64,000 bases of DNA. It comes from an uncultured Clostridia bacterium. GTDB lineage: Bacteria; Bacillota; Clostridia; Lachnospirales; Lachnospiraceae. Position numbers and translations under genes: made by a program. Below are positions 15,922 through 25,261 of this stretch, piece after piece. Below the pieces are notes generated by a model that was not told the DNA's origin, did no database searches, and worked only from the letters and a program-made list of their open reading frames with translations. Every line of letters starts with the position of its first letter. Positions within the stretch are counted from its first letter, which is position 1. The stretch covers positions 1-64,000 of the forward strand of contig CALBKM010000027.1 in the NCBI GenBank assembly GCA_937895705.1, given 5' to 3'.

Positions 15922-16320
15922 ATGAAGGAAAAATGTTTGACGCAGGTGGTAGAGGATATTCCGGGTAGAAAGATTATTTTATCGGCTGGTATTGGCCAGA
16001 CCAATCCGACGGATCTTCATTGGCTCATGGATACTGTATTAAAGCATGCTGCTGCATGGAAGAGTACAGGCTGGGCATATATTGCGGATTGTACGCAGAT
16101 GAAGCCGATCGGACCGCAGGAGAGCAGTGTTCTTGTTAAGATGACGAAGGCTTTCGTAGATGCGGGCTGTAAGGCGTTCGGTTTTGCGGAAGGTTCTTCC
16201 GTAATGCTTAAGATTCAGGCAAAGAAGAACACCCAGATGTCCGATACCGGTGTAATCGAAGGACATTTCGCAACGGTGGACGAGGTGTTGGATTGGCTGA
16301 AGACGGATTTAAAACTTTAA
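15922..16320 (+). CDS. Unknown 132-residue protein, possibly STAS/SpoIIAA-like
   Basis: A small soluble protein with alternating strands and helices (KIILSAGIGQTNPTDLHWLM, WAYIADCTQMKPIG, VLVKMTKAFVDAGCKAFGFA). That order and size recall SpoIIAA-like/STAS domains, but I see no decisive motif. AAAGGAG lies before ATG 15922. It is a single-gene unit with its own very strong promoter and a terminator, so it is likely abundant. It faces the DUF1292 gene tail to tail. Confidence 0.6.
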   Translation: MKEKCLTQVVEDIPGRKIILSAGIGQTNPTDLHWLMDTVLKHAAAWKSTGWAYIADCTQMKPIGPQESSVLVKMTKAFVDAGCKAFGFAEGSSVMLKIQAKKNTQMSDTGVIEGHFATVDEVLDWLKTDLKL

Positions 16321-16348
16321 TGGGAAACACGGGGAATGTTTGAATAGC

Positions 16349-16391
16349 AAAAAGGCTTCCGGGACAACAATCGTCCTTCGGAAGCCTTTTT
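16349..16391. terminator. Bidirectional terminator between convergent genes
   Basis: GGCTTCCG (16354-16361) pairs with CGGAAGCC (16379-16386), with an inner GGAC/GTCC pair. An A-run precedes and a T-run follows, so it can stop transcription from both sides. Confidence 0.88.
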
Positions 16392-16404
16392 GTGTAAGAA
16401 AAAC

Positions 16405-16707
16405 TTATTCGTCAAACATTTCGTCGAATTCTGCGTTGTCCAGAAGTTCATCAAATGCATCGGACACCGCTTCGAATTCATCATCGTCTTCGATGTTGAT
16501 CAAATCGATATCGTCTTCGCCCTTTTCTTCGAAACGGTACAGGAAAATTTCCGCATCCGGATCGTCGCCCTGCGGAAGAAGTGCAATGTAGTCTTTTCCG
16601 TCTACCGGAAAGATGGCAAGAACATCGCAAATCAGCTCGCTGCCGTCTTCTAAGGTAAGAGTAATCTGATCGCTGGTATCTTCATAAAGTTTGGAATTCT
16701 CGTTCAT
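16405..16707 (-). CDS. DUF1292 family protein
   Basis: 100 very acidic residues. The core TLTLEDGSELICDVLAIFPV, DGKDYIALLPQ and AEIFLYRFEE is the DUF1292 (YrzB-like) pattern, followed by an Asp/Glu tail. The start at 16707 is set by AAAGGAG directly upstream; a longer frame to 16830 has no ribosome site. DUF1292 genes in other Firmicutes commonly lie next to yrrK and the Fur-like regulator; here the gene stands alone. Its function is unknown. Confidence 0.85.
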   Translation of the reverse strand: MNENSKLYEDTSDQITLTLEDGSELICDVLAIFPVDGKDYIALLPQGDDPDAEIFLYRFEEKGEDDIDLINIEDDDEFEAVSDAFDELLDNAEFDEMFDE

Positions 16708-16945
16708 GGGTTCTCCTTTCCGTAACGGAATCTTATATCCGATTCCGTAATCATCTACAGTATAGCAGAGTTTTACAGAATTGAAAAGGGGAAACCGGCA
16801 GCGAGGGAGGAAAAATCTTCCCAAATTCACGAAAATGACACAGGAATGTCAAAAAAATATGCTATATTTTGTATTGAACCGTTAAGTTTTTCGAAAAGGC
16901 AACCGATATATAGTTTAGGTTGAGGAAAACCAAGGAGGAGTGCTT

Positions 16946-19900
16946 ATGAAAATGCGGAATAAGTCATTTAAGATATACCTGGTGGCGCTTGTTTTTTGCG
17001 CCCTTTTTTCGGTTTTAATGAAAAACGGACCGGAGGCGGAAGCAGCATCGCTGGATTACAAGTTTTTGTATAATGCGGATGAATTGGCATCCGGTTCCGA
17101 GATTGAAATGACATCCTTAAATGCCAGACTTCAGGTTAAGTCAAAGGCTACCGAGGATGAGTCCGGCGGTTTGCCTGCATCGGCGACCGTGACATTCTAC
17201 AGTTCGGATGAAAGTGTTGTTACCTGTGAAGATACCGGAATTCAGGGAATGACAAAGCTTGTGCGTAAGGGACCGGGTTATTCCACCGTTACCGCCATTA
17301 TTTCCGACGGAGAGTACAATTACGCCATCAGTTGTTTGGTAAAAGTAGATTTGTTGATTACCAATAAAAACTTTTCCACCATTGACTACGCGGGACATCA
17401 GATTTTGAAGCTTGATAAAATCGGTGATACAAAGCAGGTTGTTTTGAAATATGTAACATACAATGAAAAGGACGAATATGTAGACAATACGCTGGTAGAC
17501 TGGTCTTCTTCCAATGAGATGGTAGCTACCGTGGATGAGTTCGGTAAGGTTACCGCAGTGGGTGCCGGTCGTGCGGAGATTATGGTTTCCACCCAGACGG
17601 CGTCCGGCCAGTCCAAGCCTTTGGTGAAGACCGCTACGGTGATTGTGGCACCGATCGGTTCTTTTACGGAAGCGGCGGATTATGTTGGGTATGCGGATAA
17701 GATTTCTACCCAGATCAGCAAAGACAACTTTATGATTTATGTGAACGGTCAGTCCGCTTCCAATCTGGTCTGGAAGGTGTCCCAGCTTGTTACGGTGAAG
17801 GGAAAGCCGACGGAGAAGGAGCTTTCCGCCGACAGTGATATTTTGAAGTATTCCATTAATGAGTACAGCGGAAGTGTGAATTTTTACGGTGTAAAAGCCG
17901 GTACCTATGTCATTCGTGCTTATGCGGACAAAGAATATATCGGTAACGGAAATATTCCGAGCTTTGAGGCGGAAGTAGTCGTGTTGTTTGACCTTTCGGA
18001 CAAGAAGCTGCTGATGAATGTGGGAGATACCTACGATATTATCGAGAATTCCAATATTCCGAACGCAAACCAGTTCCGTTATTCTTCCACCAACGGTAAT
18101 GTGGCTTTTGTGGACGGAAAGGGTATTATTACCGCAAAGAACAGTTCTCCGCAAACGGTTACGATTACGTTAAGTTATATTGATAACGGTATTTTTGAAA
18201 CCGGCGGAGGCGGAGCGTACGACCAGGGCGTTCCGAATATTGAAATCGAAGTGACGGTCATCGACGGAATCCAGTTGAATTTTACGGAAGTTACCATACA
18301 TACAAAGGGCACCGTTCAGTTAACGCCGATACTTACCAATCAGGTTACGGAAGTGATTTGGACATCTTCCGATGAAAAGATTGCAAAGGTAGAGAACGGT
18401 CTTGTAACCGGTATCAAAGAAGGTATTGCGGTCATTACCGCGACCCAGAACATCAACGGTATTATTAAAACCGCAAAGTGTACCGTATATGTACAGACTT
18501 CGGTAGACGAAGTGACACTGGACCCTGAGGAGATTACACTTGGAATCGGCCAGTATGAGACGATTCAGGCGTTCGTTAAACCGAGTACTTTAAACGGAGT
18601 ATCCTTAAAGTGGGTATCCTCCAATGAAGATATTGTAAAGATTACGGAGGCCGGAAAGCTTTCCGTTACCGTACAGGGTGTAGCGGGAGGTAATGCGACG
18701 ATTTCGGCCATCAATCAGGATAACGTGGTTGTGGGCTTCTGTAGTGTGACTGTGTTACAGCCGGTAGAAGGAATGACGTTGTCGGAATCGGATGTTACGG
18801 CGAGAATCGGGGATAAGGTACAGCTTCGTGCCACAGTGTCTCCGGATAACGCAACCATTCAGGATGTGACCTGGAAGTCTTCCAATCCGAAGGTGGCAAC
18901 CGTGTCGGACAACGGTCTTGTGACCATGAAAGCGGCGGGTACGGCATCCATTATCTGTACCTCGGTGGACAATCCTTCCGTGCAGGCGTTTTGTAACGTA
19001 ACTGTATTAAAGCCGGTGAAAAATGTGCAGTTGGATATTGAGTCCAAAGAGATGTATGTTGGCGAGAATTATCGTTTGACCTATCTGGTAACTCCGAGTG
19101 ACGCAAGTACGCCGGAAGTAATCTGGACTTCCACCAATACTTCCGTTGTGGCGGTAGACGGTACCGGAATGTTGACCGCAAAGGGTGTTGGTCAGGCCGA
19201 AATTATCATTAAAACCGTAGACGGTTCTTACCTTGATTTGTGTACGATTGTAGTTAAGCAGAAGCCGACCAATGTGAAGCTTTCCGTTTCCAACCTTACC
19301 ATGAATGCGGGAGAGTACTTCTATCTGGATCCGGTGCTTACCCCGGCAAATGCTACGAAGGAAGGGCTTGTTTGGGAATGCGTGGATACCAATATCGCAA
19401 CCGTGTCCCCGACCGGTCGGGTAACCGCAAAGGAAGCGGGACAGACGTTGATTATCGTAAAGACGGAAAACGGTGCAACCGCTTATTGTAAGCTGACGGT
19501 TTTAGAGGCTGTTACCGGACTTGAAATCACTCCGGGCAAGGCGACATTAGATGTAGGTGAAAGGTTGCAGTTATATACCGAGTTTACTCCGGCAACCGCA
19601 AGTAATACCTCCGTATACTGGACTTCCTCCGACGAGAATATCGCTACTGTTGATAAAGACGGTGAAGTAACCGCAAAGCAGGGCGGTCTCGTGGTAATCC
19701 AGTGTACCAGTGATGACGGTGGATATAACGGAATCTGTATTTTGACGGTTATCGAAGAAGTAACCGAAATTAAAATTACACCGGAGCAGTATAAGCTGGG
19801 TCTCGGTAAGACGTACCAGTTAAAGGCGGAAATCACCAATTCCACCGCTTCCGATAAGGACATCGAGTGGTACTCCAGTGATGAGAGCGTTTGTACGGTA

Positions 19901-20728
19901 GACCAGAACGGTAAGATAAAGGGTATTTCCCTCGGTTACGCAACCATTACCGCTGTGGCATTGGACGGCAGTGATGTGGAGGCAACTTGTGAAATCAGAG
20001 TCGTAACGGAAGTAACCGGTATGACGATGAATTATACATCCATTACCCTGATACAGGGAAATACATTCCAGTTAGAGGCGGCCATTCGCCCGGCGGATGC
20101 AACATATAAGACGCCTTCCTGGAAGTCCGATAATCCGGAGATTGCTATGGTAGATGATGACGGTATTGTTACCGCAATTTCTCCGGGAACCGCTTGGATT
20201 ACGGCAGAAGCAAGAGACAGCAGCGGTAAGTATTGTAAGTGTTATGTAACGGTTATAGCACCGATTCCGGCTACCGGAGTAACCACCATGGTGGATGAGG
20301 TGGTGCTGGCACCGGGAGAAAAGAAGACGGTAATCGCAAAGGCGACGCCGGCCAATACGACGGATTCCATGTTCTGGACCTCCTCGGATGAATCCATTGT
20401 CAGAGTAAATCCGGTAACGGGAGAGATGACAGCGATTTCTCCGGGTAATGCAAGCGTAATCGTAATGATGGATTCCGGTAAAAAGGCGGTAATCAATGTC
20501 ATTGTTGTAGGACTCAGTCGTACTTCGGTTGTAATGGATTATTATTCTACAGGTGTAACATTGTATGTGGAAGGAGCAACATCCACGGTTCGTTGGTATT
20601 CTACCAATCCGCGTATCGTGGAAGTGGTAAACGGAAGACTGACGTCCAGAGGTGCGGGAACCGCAACCGTAGAGGCAAGAGTAAACGGAAGAACGTTGAA
20701 GTGTACCGTGCGAGTCATAGCACCGTAA
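16946..20728 (+). CDS. Exported surface protein with about 13 Big_2 Ig-like repeats
   Basis: 1260 residues. A signal peptide (basic MKMRNKSFK, hydrophobic core, cleavage near GPEAEAAS) is followed by tandem bacterial Ig-like (Big_2) domains of about 80-90 residues. The recurring core is W-x-S-S-(D/N)-x-x-(I/V)-A-x-V, then G-x-(V/I)-T-A-x-x-x-G-x-A. At least ten units are clear from residue 450 to the end; the first three or four are more degenerate. No LPxTG, SLH or enzyme domain is seen; the protein ends in an Ig unit (VRVIAP). ATG 16946 is chosen because AAGGAGG lies 7 bases upstream. It is probably an extracellular adhesin or structural protein. Confidence 0.88.
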   Translation: MKMRNKSFKIYLVALVFCALFSVLMKNGPEAEAASLDYKFLYNADELASGSEIEMTSLNARLQVKSKATEDESGGLPASATVTFYSSDESVVTCEDTGIQGMTKLVRKGPGYSTVTAIISDGEYNYAISCLVKVDLLITNKNFSTIDYAGHQILKLDKIGDTKQVVLKYVTYNEKDEYVDNTLVDWSSSNEMVATVDEFGKVTAVGAGRAEIMVSTQTASGQSKPLVKTATVIVAPIGSFTEAADYVGYADKISTQISKDNFMIYVNGQSASNLVWKVSQLVTVKGKPTEKELSADSDILKYSINEYSGSVNFYGVKAGTYVIRAYADKEYIGNGNIPSFEAEVVVLFDLSDKKLLMNVGDTYDIIENSNIPNANQFRYSSTNGNVAFVDGKGIITAKNSSPQTVTITLSYIDNGIFETGGGGAYDQGVPNIEIEVTVIDGIQLNFTEVTIHTKGTVQLTPILTNQVTEVIWTSSDEKIAKVENGLVTGIKEGIAVITATQNINGIIKTAKCTVYVQTSVDEVTLDPEEITLGIGQYETIQAFVKPSTLNGVSLKWVSSNEDIVKITEAGKLSVTVQGVAGGNATISAINQDNVVVGFCSVTVLQPVEGMTLSESDVTARIGDKVQLRATVSPDNATIQDVTWKSSNPKVATVSDNGLVTMKAAGTASIICTSVDNPSVQAFCNVTVLKPVKNVQLDIESKEMYVGENYRLTYLVTPSDASTPEVIWTSTNTSVVAVDGTGMLTAKGVGQAEIIIKTVDGSYLDLCTIVVKQKPTNVKLSVSNLTMNAGEYFYLDPVLTPANATKEGLVWECVDTNIATVSPTGRVTAKEAGQTLIIVKTENGATAYCKLTVLEAVTGLEITPGKATLDVGERLQLYTEFTPATASNTSVYWTSSDENIATVDKDGEVTAKQGGLVVIQCTSDDGGYNGICILTVIEEVTEIKITPEQYKLGLGKTYQLKAEITNSTASDKDIEWYSSDESVCTVDQNGKIKGISLGYATITAVALDGSDVEATCEIRVVTEVTGMTMNYTSITLIQGNTFQLEAAIRPADATYKTPSWKSDNPEIAMVDDDGIVTAISPGTAWITAEARDSSGKYCKCYVTVIAPIPATGVTTMVDEVVLAPGEKKTVIAKATPANTTDSMFWTSSDESIVRVNPVTGEMTAISPGNASVIVMMDSGKKAVINVIVVGLSRTSVVMDYYSTGVTLYVEGATSTVRWYSTNPRIVEVVNGRLTSRGAGTATVEARVNGRTLKCTVRVIAP

Positions 20729-20748
20729 CATTTTAAAAAGGATTGATT

Positions 20749-20780
20749 CAGTAAGCCGGAGGAGAGTCTCCGGCTTACTG
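20749..20780 (+). terminator. Terminator-like hairpin after the Big_2 gene
   Basis: A perfect 13-bp stem (20749-20761 with 20768-20780) encloses a 6-base loop. The downstream tract is only TTGT, so it may rely on stem strength. It separates the Big_2 gene from recN. Confidence 0.65.
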
Positions 20781-20839
20781 TTGTAACAAAGTTCTTGCTC
20801 AGGCAAAGACAAAGAGAAGGGGAAGAGAAAGGAGCTTTT

Positions 20840-22516
20840 ATGTTACAAAGTCTAAGGGTGAGTAATTTTGCGCTCATCGAAGAGCTGGAGGTGACGTTTG
20901 ATAATGGATTAAACATTCTGACCGGTGAAACCGGCGCGGGTAAGTCTATTTTACTCGGATCCGTTCAAGCGGCATTAGGTGCGAAAACATCAAAGGATGT
21001 GATTCGAAACGGTGCGGAGTCGGCTTATGTGGAGATTGTGTTTGATAACTGTGGCCCGGCGGTGGAGGAGGAACTGAACCGCCAGGATCTGTCCATGGAG
21101 GACGGCAGCGTAACCATTTCCCGAAAAGTCACAACCGCAGGAAAAAGCGTCAGCAGAATTAACGGAGAGACCGTGACGGCGGCTACGGTAAAAGCGGTAG
21201 CGTCGTTACTGTTGGAGATTCACGGTCAGCAGGAGCACCATTCTCTTTTAAACAAGGAAAAGCATTTGGAAATGCTGGACCGTTATGCCGGAGAGAATTT
21301 GACGAAGCAAAAGGAAACGGTGGCTTCTCTTTGGAAAGAGTATCGCAGAGTAAAAACAGAGCTTTCGCAGGCGGCAGAGGACTCCACGAATAAAAACAGG
21401 GACTGTTCCTATTTGGAATTCGCATCGAAAGAAATTGCGGAGGCAGCCTATAGACAGGGAGAAGAAGAAATCCTTGAAAAAGAGTACGAACGCTTATCCC
21501 ACGCGAAAGCGCTTGCGAGCGGAGTGGCCGGAGCCCTTTCCGCAACGGCGGACGGTGCGGGCGAGACAGCGGACGGATTGATTAATACGGCAATTCGCAG
21601 TCTGGCAAAAGTCAGTATGTATGACAGCGAAGCGGAAGAGTTACTTTCCAGAGCGGAAGAGATTGCTGCTTTGTTGTCGGACTTTAACCGTTCTGCGGGA
21701 CAGTATTTGGACTCCCTTTCCGACAGTGAGGAGGAGTATGTGACCGTTTCGGAGCGTCTGGATTTGTTGCACCGATTGAAAGCCAAGTACGGAAGAACCA
21801 TGGAGGAGGTATTGGCATACGGACGGGAATGCGAGGAAAAACTGGCCAAATATGCGGATTTTGATGCGTATTTAGCTCGTTTAGAAAAAGAGTATACAGC
21901 TGTAGAACAACAGCTGGAAGACGCTTCTTGCGCATTATCTGAATTGCGTCGGGAGGCGGCTACGGAACTGGCAACACAAATTAAGCAGGCGTTGTCCGAA
22001 TTAAATTTCCTTGAGGTACGATTCGATATTTCCATGACTCGTACGGAATATAGTGCAGACGGATTTGATACAGCGGAGTTTTATATTGCCACCAATCCGG
22101 GCGAAGAGATGAAGCCTTTGATTAAGGTTGCTTCCGGCGGTGAGCTGTCGCGAATTATGCTGGCGCTTAAGTCCGTGTTCGCAGACAGGGATGAGATACC
22201 GACGTTGATTTTTGATGAAATCGATACCGGTATCAGCGGGCGTACGGCACAGATGGTATCGGAAAAGATGGCGATGTTAGCAGGGAACCGTCAGTTATTA
22301 TGCATTACGCACCTGCCTCAAATCGCAGCAATGGCGGATACTCATTTTCTGATTGAAAAATCCACAGACGGAGTAAAGACTGTTACAAAGATAGAGCGGC
22401 TGATACCGGAACGTTCGGTAGAGGAACTGGCCAGAATGCTGGGAGGAGCCAGTATCACGGATGCGGTATTGGAAAATGCCAGAGAAATGAAAGCGTTGGC
22501 CGCCGCAAAAAAATAA
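20840..22516 (+). CDS. recN: DNA repair protein RecN
   Basis: 558 residues, usual for RecN. The N-terminus reads LRVSNFALIEELEVTFDNG, with Walker A GETGAGKS at about residues 31-38, a long coiled-coil middle, and the ABC-type C-terminal half with KVASGGELSRIMLALK (signature) and TLIFDEIDTGISGRTAQ (Walker B). RecN is an SMC-like ATPase acting in double-strand break repair by holding DNA ends. ATG 20840 follows AAAGGAG. recN followed by spoIVB is the conserved order in spore-forming Firmicutes. Confidence 0.96.
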   Translation: MLQSLRVSNFALIEELEVTFDNGLNILTGETGAGKSILLGSVQAALGAKTSKDVIRNGAESAYVEIVFDNCGPAVEEELNRQDLSMEDGSVTISRKVTTAGKSVSRINGETVTAATVKAVASLLLEIHGQQEHHSLLNKEKHLEMLDRYAGENLTKQKETVASLWKEYRRVKTELSQAAEDSTNKNRDCSYLEFASKEIAEAAYRQGEEEILEKEYERLSHAKALASGVAGALSATADGAGETADGLINTAIRSLAKVSMYDSEAEELLSRAEEIAALLSDFNRSAGQYLDSLSDSEEEYVTVSERLDLLHRLKAKYGRTMEEVLAYGRECEEKLAKYADFDAYLARLEKEYTAVEQQLEDASCALSELRREAATELATQIKQALSELNFLEVRFDISMTRTEYSADGFDTAEFYIATNPGEEMKPLIKVASGGELSRIMLALKSVFADRDEIPTLIFDEIDTGISGRTAQMVSEKMAMLAGNRQLLCITHLPQIAAMADTHFLIEKSTDGVKTVTKIERLIPERSVEELARMLGGASITDAVLENAREMKALAAAKK

Positions 22517-22574
22517 ATTGGAAAAAGTTAATAAAAAAATTACGTTTGAATCGGCTGTTCTTACGCATACTATT

Positions 22575-22610
22575 AGGGAACCTGTTTTTTGGCAGAGTTC
22601 CCTGATTTGT
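22575..22610 (+). terminator. Likely recN terminator
   Basis: AGGGAAC (22575-22581) pairs with GTTCCCT (22597-22603), with an inner CTG/CAG extension; GATTTGTT follows. The T-tract is imperfect. Confidence 0.6.
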
Positions 22611-22671
22611 TTTCGGGGGAGACTTTACATTGTGCCAATCGGGTTTAATAAGAGAGAAAGGTTGGCGGAGT

Positions 22672-23940
22672 ATGAAAAAGTATCGTAGTTGGCTTGTGGC
22701 AGCGCTGATTTTGAACATAACGGTGATTCTGGGATACGGGATTTACCGGTATAAAGACAGTTTTCCGGAAGAAATCATTATTATAACGGGAGAGGAACAA
22801 AAACTTTCTTTTCGCTTTCCGGTTTCCGCAAAAATCGAAGGAGAAAGTGTGGGAGTACTGGAAGTAAACAGAGAGCCGCTGGAAAAAGGGAGCATGAAAA
22901 TCGATTTGTCGGATGCTATAACGATGGAAGCTTCTGAAAAAACAAATGCGGTAATGGAAGTGAAATTATTCGGAATTATCCCTATAAAAAAGGTGGAGAT
23001 TTCGGCAGTGTCGCCGCAAAGTGTGGAGGTGGGAGGTTCGGCCATCGGAATCCATGTACAGACGAACGGAATTCTTGTTCTCGGAACTACGGCGGTGAGC
23101 GGAGAAGATAAAATGAAATATGAACCGGCAACCAATCGGTTAAAATCCGGAGATTATATCCTTGAGGTAAACGATATTCGGATGACGGAAAAAGAGGATT
23201 TGATGAAACTGTTAAAGGAATCCGACGGAAGTACCTTGCGTTGTAAAGTCAGAAGAGGAAAGGAAACGGTGGAAACGGCAATAACACCGGTAAGAACGGC
23301 AGACGGAACGTATAAAATCGGTACGTGGATCAGGGACGATACTCAGGGAATCGGAACACTGACCTATGTGACAAAGGACGGAAAATTCGGTGCTTTAGGC
23401 CACGGAATCACGGATGTGGATACCGGTGTAATTATGGAAGTGGGAGAAGGTGCGGCTTATGATGCGGAAATACTTCGTATCATAAAAGGAGAACCGGGAG
23501 ACCCGGGTGAACTGAGCGGCGTTATACACCAGTCGGAAGAAGAACGTCTCGGAATCGTAAGCAAAAACACTGCCCAGGGAATCTTCGGTACCGTAAAAGA
23601 AAACTATGACATACAGACAAGCGGGGAATATGTTGAAATCGGATTCAAGCAGGAAGTAAAAAAAGGAAAAGCAACCATACTCTGTGAATTAAACGGCAGC
23701 ATTGAGGAATACGAAATCGAAATACAACAAATCGACTACTCCAACCGAAACCACGCCAAAGGTCTGGTATTGAAAATAACGGACAAGGACCTGTTGGAAC
23801 TAACCGGCGGAATCGTACAGGGCATGAGCGGCAGCCCGATTATACAAAACGGAAAACTAATCGGAGCTGTAACCCACGTATTTGTCAGAGACAGTACAAA
23901 AGGGTACGGCACTTTTATCGAAAATATGCTACAAAATTGA
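22672..23940 (+). CDS. spoIVB: SpoIVB signalling serine peptidase
   Basis: 422 residues. One N-terminal membrane segment (LVAALILNITVILGYGIY) is followed by a PDZ domain (about residues 125-215, with LKSGDYILEVNDIRM) and the S55 peptidase domain. The catalytic His-244 lies in GALGHGITDVDTG and the Ser in GMSGSPII near residue 386-388. SpoIVB is made in the forespore, acts in the intermembrane space and triggers pro-sigma-K processing through SpoIVFA. ATG 22672 fits the hydrophobic start. recN is directly upstream as expected, but spo0A, normally next, is about 10.7 kb away. Confidence 0.93.
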   Translation: MKKYRSWLVAALILNITVILGYGIYRYKDSFPEEIIIITGEEQKLSFRFPVSAKIEGESVGVLEVNREPLEKGSMKIDLSDAITMEASEKTNAVMEVKLFGIIPIKKVEISAVSPQSVEVGGSAIGIHVQTNGILVLGTTAVSGEDKMKYEPATNRLKSGDYILEVNDIRMTEKEDLMKLLKESDGSTLRCKVRRGKETVETAITPVRTADGTYKIGTWIRDDTQGIGTLTYVTKDGKFGALGHGITDVDTGVIMEVGEGAAYDAEILRIIKGEPGDPGELSGVIHQSEEERLGIVSKNTAQGIFGTVKENYDIQTSGEYVEIGFKQEVKKGKATILCELNGSIEEYEIEIQQIDYSNRNHAKGLVLKITDKDLLELTGGIVQGMSGSPIIQNGKLIGAVTHVFVRDSTKGYGTFIENMLQN

Positions 23941-23951
23941 GCCCGGACCAA

Positions 23952-24014
23952 AAAGAAAAATGAGACTCGGACGAGGAAAACTTGTTTTCCATAGGACGAG
24001 TCTTGTTTTTCTTT
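23952..24014 (+). terminator. spoIVB terminator
   Basis: An A/G-rich left arm ending AGACTCG (23963-23969) pairs with CGAGTCT (23997-24003), followed by TGTTTTTCTTTT. A nested GGAAAAC/GTTTTCC hairpin (23975-23990) sits in the loop. Confidence 0.78.
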
Positions 24015-24016
24015 TA

Positions 24017-24174
24017 AGAGCCGGCGAAAGCCGGCTCATGAGCAAGGAGCAAAGCGGATTGCGAATGGTCCGGTCGTAGAGCCGGAAGAGCAGGGAGCGA
24101 AGCGGATTGTGAATGATTGCATGGGAAGGTTCGGCGAAAGCCGGCTCATGAGCAAGAAGCGAAGCGTATTCGAG
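24017..24174. repeat. Cluster of REP-like degenerate repeats with GAAA-loop hairpins
   Basis: Three copies of a unit lie at about 24017-24075, 24079-24120 and 24130-24174. The core parts are GGCGAAAGCCGGCTCATGAG and AGCGAAGCGGATT. The first copy holds a perfect 8-bp stem GAGCCGGC/GCCGGCTC closed by a GAAA tetraloop (24018-24037); GCTCATGAGC is itself palindromic. The middle copy lacks the tetraloop half. The stretch 23941-24297 holds no gene, only the terminator, this cluster and the promoter of the next gene. Short overlapping frames here look like translations of the repeat. Confidence 0.65.
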
Positions 24175-24235
24175 CTGTGTCCGATCGCTGGGGTAGCGTT
24201 TACATGCGAAATGTATGGCGTAGACCATTCCTGCC

Positions 24236-24264
24236 TTTACAAATTTCCGTCCCCGTTTTATAAT
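24236..24264 (+). promoter_or_regulatory. Sigma-A promoter of the SGNH hydrolase gene
   Basis: TTTACA (24236-24241), a 17-base spacer and TATAAT (24259-24264), 33 bases before the start codon. Confidence 0.72.
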
Positions 24265-24297
24265 AATATCAAACACTTTCGAAAGGTGGGTTTACAT

Positions 24298-25245
24298 ATG
24301 AAATTATCCAACGAACAGTTAAAATCAATTTATTACGGTGCACTTCGTTTTGAAGAGACGGAAGACGGTTACTTACAGGCATTTCAGTACACACAGGGTC
24401 AGATGGATTACTTTAAGAATGCGTTTGAATTCTGGTATGACAGATGTTTTGCTACCACCGCAAAGACCTTTGAATTTTCAACAACGGCCACAGAGATTTC
24501 TTTCGACTACAAGTTTATCTGGAAGGGCTCGGAAGATACATTTGAATTATTTATAAACGGAATGGCGACAAAGATTTGCTATGTAAAAGAATTGGATGAG
24601 GAAGGAACTCTGTCCTTTGAACTTCCGGAAGGTGAAAAGGATGTCATCGTGTATCTTCCGGCGGATGCGACCGTGCTTGTCCGTAACTTTGAGGTTAACA
24701 GTGAATATGTACCGGCCAAGAAGGGTGAAAAGGTACTGTGGATCGGAGACTCCATTACCCAGGGGTACGGACCGCTTCGCTCGGCGCATACCTATGTAAG
24801 CGTTGCAAATCGAATTTTAAACTATGATATTGTGAATCAGGGCATCGGCGGTTATATTTATGACAAAAATACTATGGTTCCTATGGAAGGCTATCAGCCG
24901 GATAAAATCATTATCGCTATGGGAACCAATCAGTTTTGGGCGGAAACCATGGATGCGGTGGAAGAATATTATAAGTGCCTCAAGGAAGTATACGGGGACA
25001 CGCCGGTGCTTTGCGTGAGCCCGATTTGGAGAGGGGATTGTCCGGATCGTTTTGATGTATTTGAACGTTTCTGTGACAACGTAAAGAAGATTGCGGGACA
25101 ATATCCGAATGTGACGGTTGTGGACGGCTTTACGCTGGTACCGCATCTTGAGGAGTATTATCTTGACAAGCTGCATCCGAATTGCCTGGGTACGGAACAC
25201 TACGGAAGAAAGCTGGTAGATGTGATAAAGAAAATCGGATTTTAG
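24298..25245 (+). CDS. SGNH/GDSL family hydrolase, carbohydrate-esterase-like
   Basis: 315 residues. The N-terminal 130 residues are beta-rich (FEFSTTATEISFDYKF, FELFINGM) and the C-terminal part is an SGNH hydrolase. Block I is WIGDSITQGYG (Ser-152), a block-II glycine lies in NQGIGGYIYD, block III is IIAMGTNQF and block V is LDKLHPN (Asp-290, His-293). The two-domain order resembles CE2/CE3-type deacetylases acting on acetylated polysaccharides. No signal peptide is present, so it probably acts on imported oligosaccharides. ATG 24298 follows GAAAGGTGGG. Confidence 0.85.
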   Translation: MKLSNEQLKSIYYGALRFEETEDGYLQAFQYTQGQMDYFKNAFEFWYDRCFATTAKTFEFSTTATEISFDYKFIWKGSEDTFELFINGMATKICYVKELDEEGTLSFELPEGEKDVIVYLPADATVLVRNFEVNSEYVPAKKGEKVLWIGDSITQGYGPLRSAHTYVSVANRILNYDIVNQGIGGYIYDKNTMVPMEGYQPDKIIIAMGTNQFWAETMDAVEEYYKCLKEVYGDTPVLCVSPIWRGDCPDRFDVFERFCDNVKKIAGQYPNVTVVDGFTLVPHLEEYYLDKLHPNCLGTEHYGRKLVDVIKKIGF

Positions 25246-25261
25246 AGAAGGATATAAAGGC

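Noticed and set aside
17141..18154. Long minus-strand frame inside the Big_2 protein gene
   Set aside because: Arises from repeated codon patterns of the plus-strand gene; no ribosome site and an implausible His/Arg/Asn-rich product. The same holds for the minus frame at 20072-20812.
22547..22572. CATACTA resembling a sigma-G -10 before spoIVB
   Set aside because: The -10-like box matches, but the only -35-like TGAAT lies about 13 bases away instead of 17-18, and the box runs into the recN terminator. Possible, but not supported.
23882..24297. Short frames and a 63-residue N-terminal extension of the SGNH protein
   Set aside because: These translate the repeat cluster; the real start is ATG 24298 behind GAAAGGTGGG with its own promoter.
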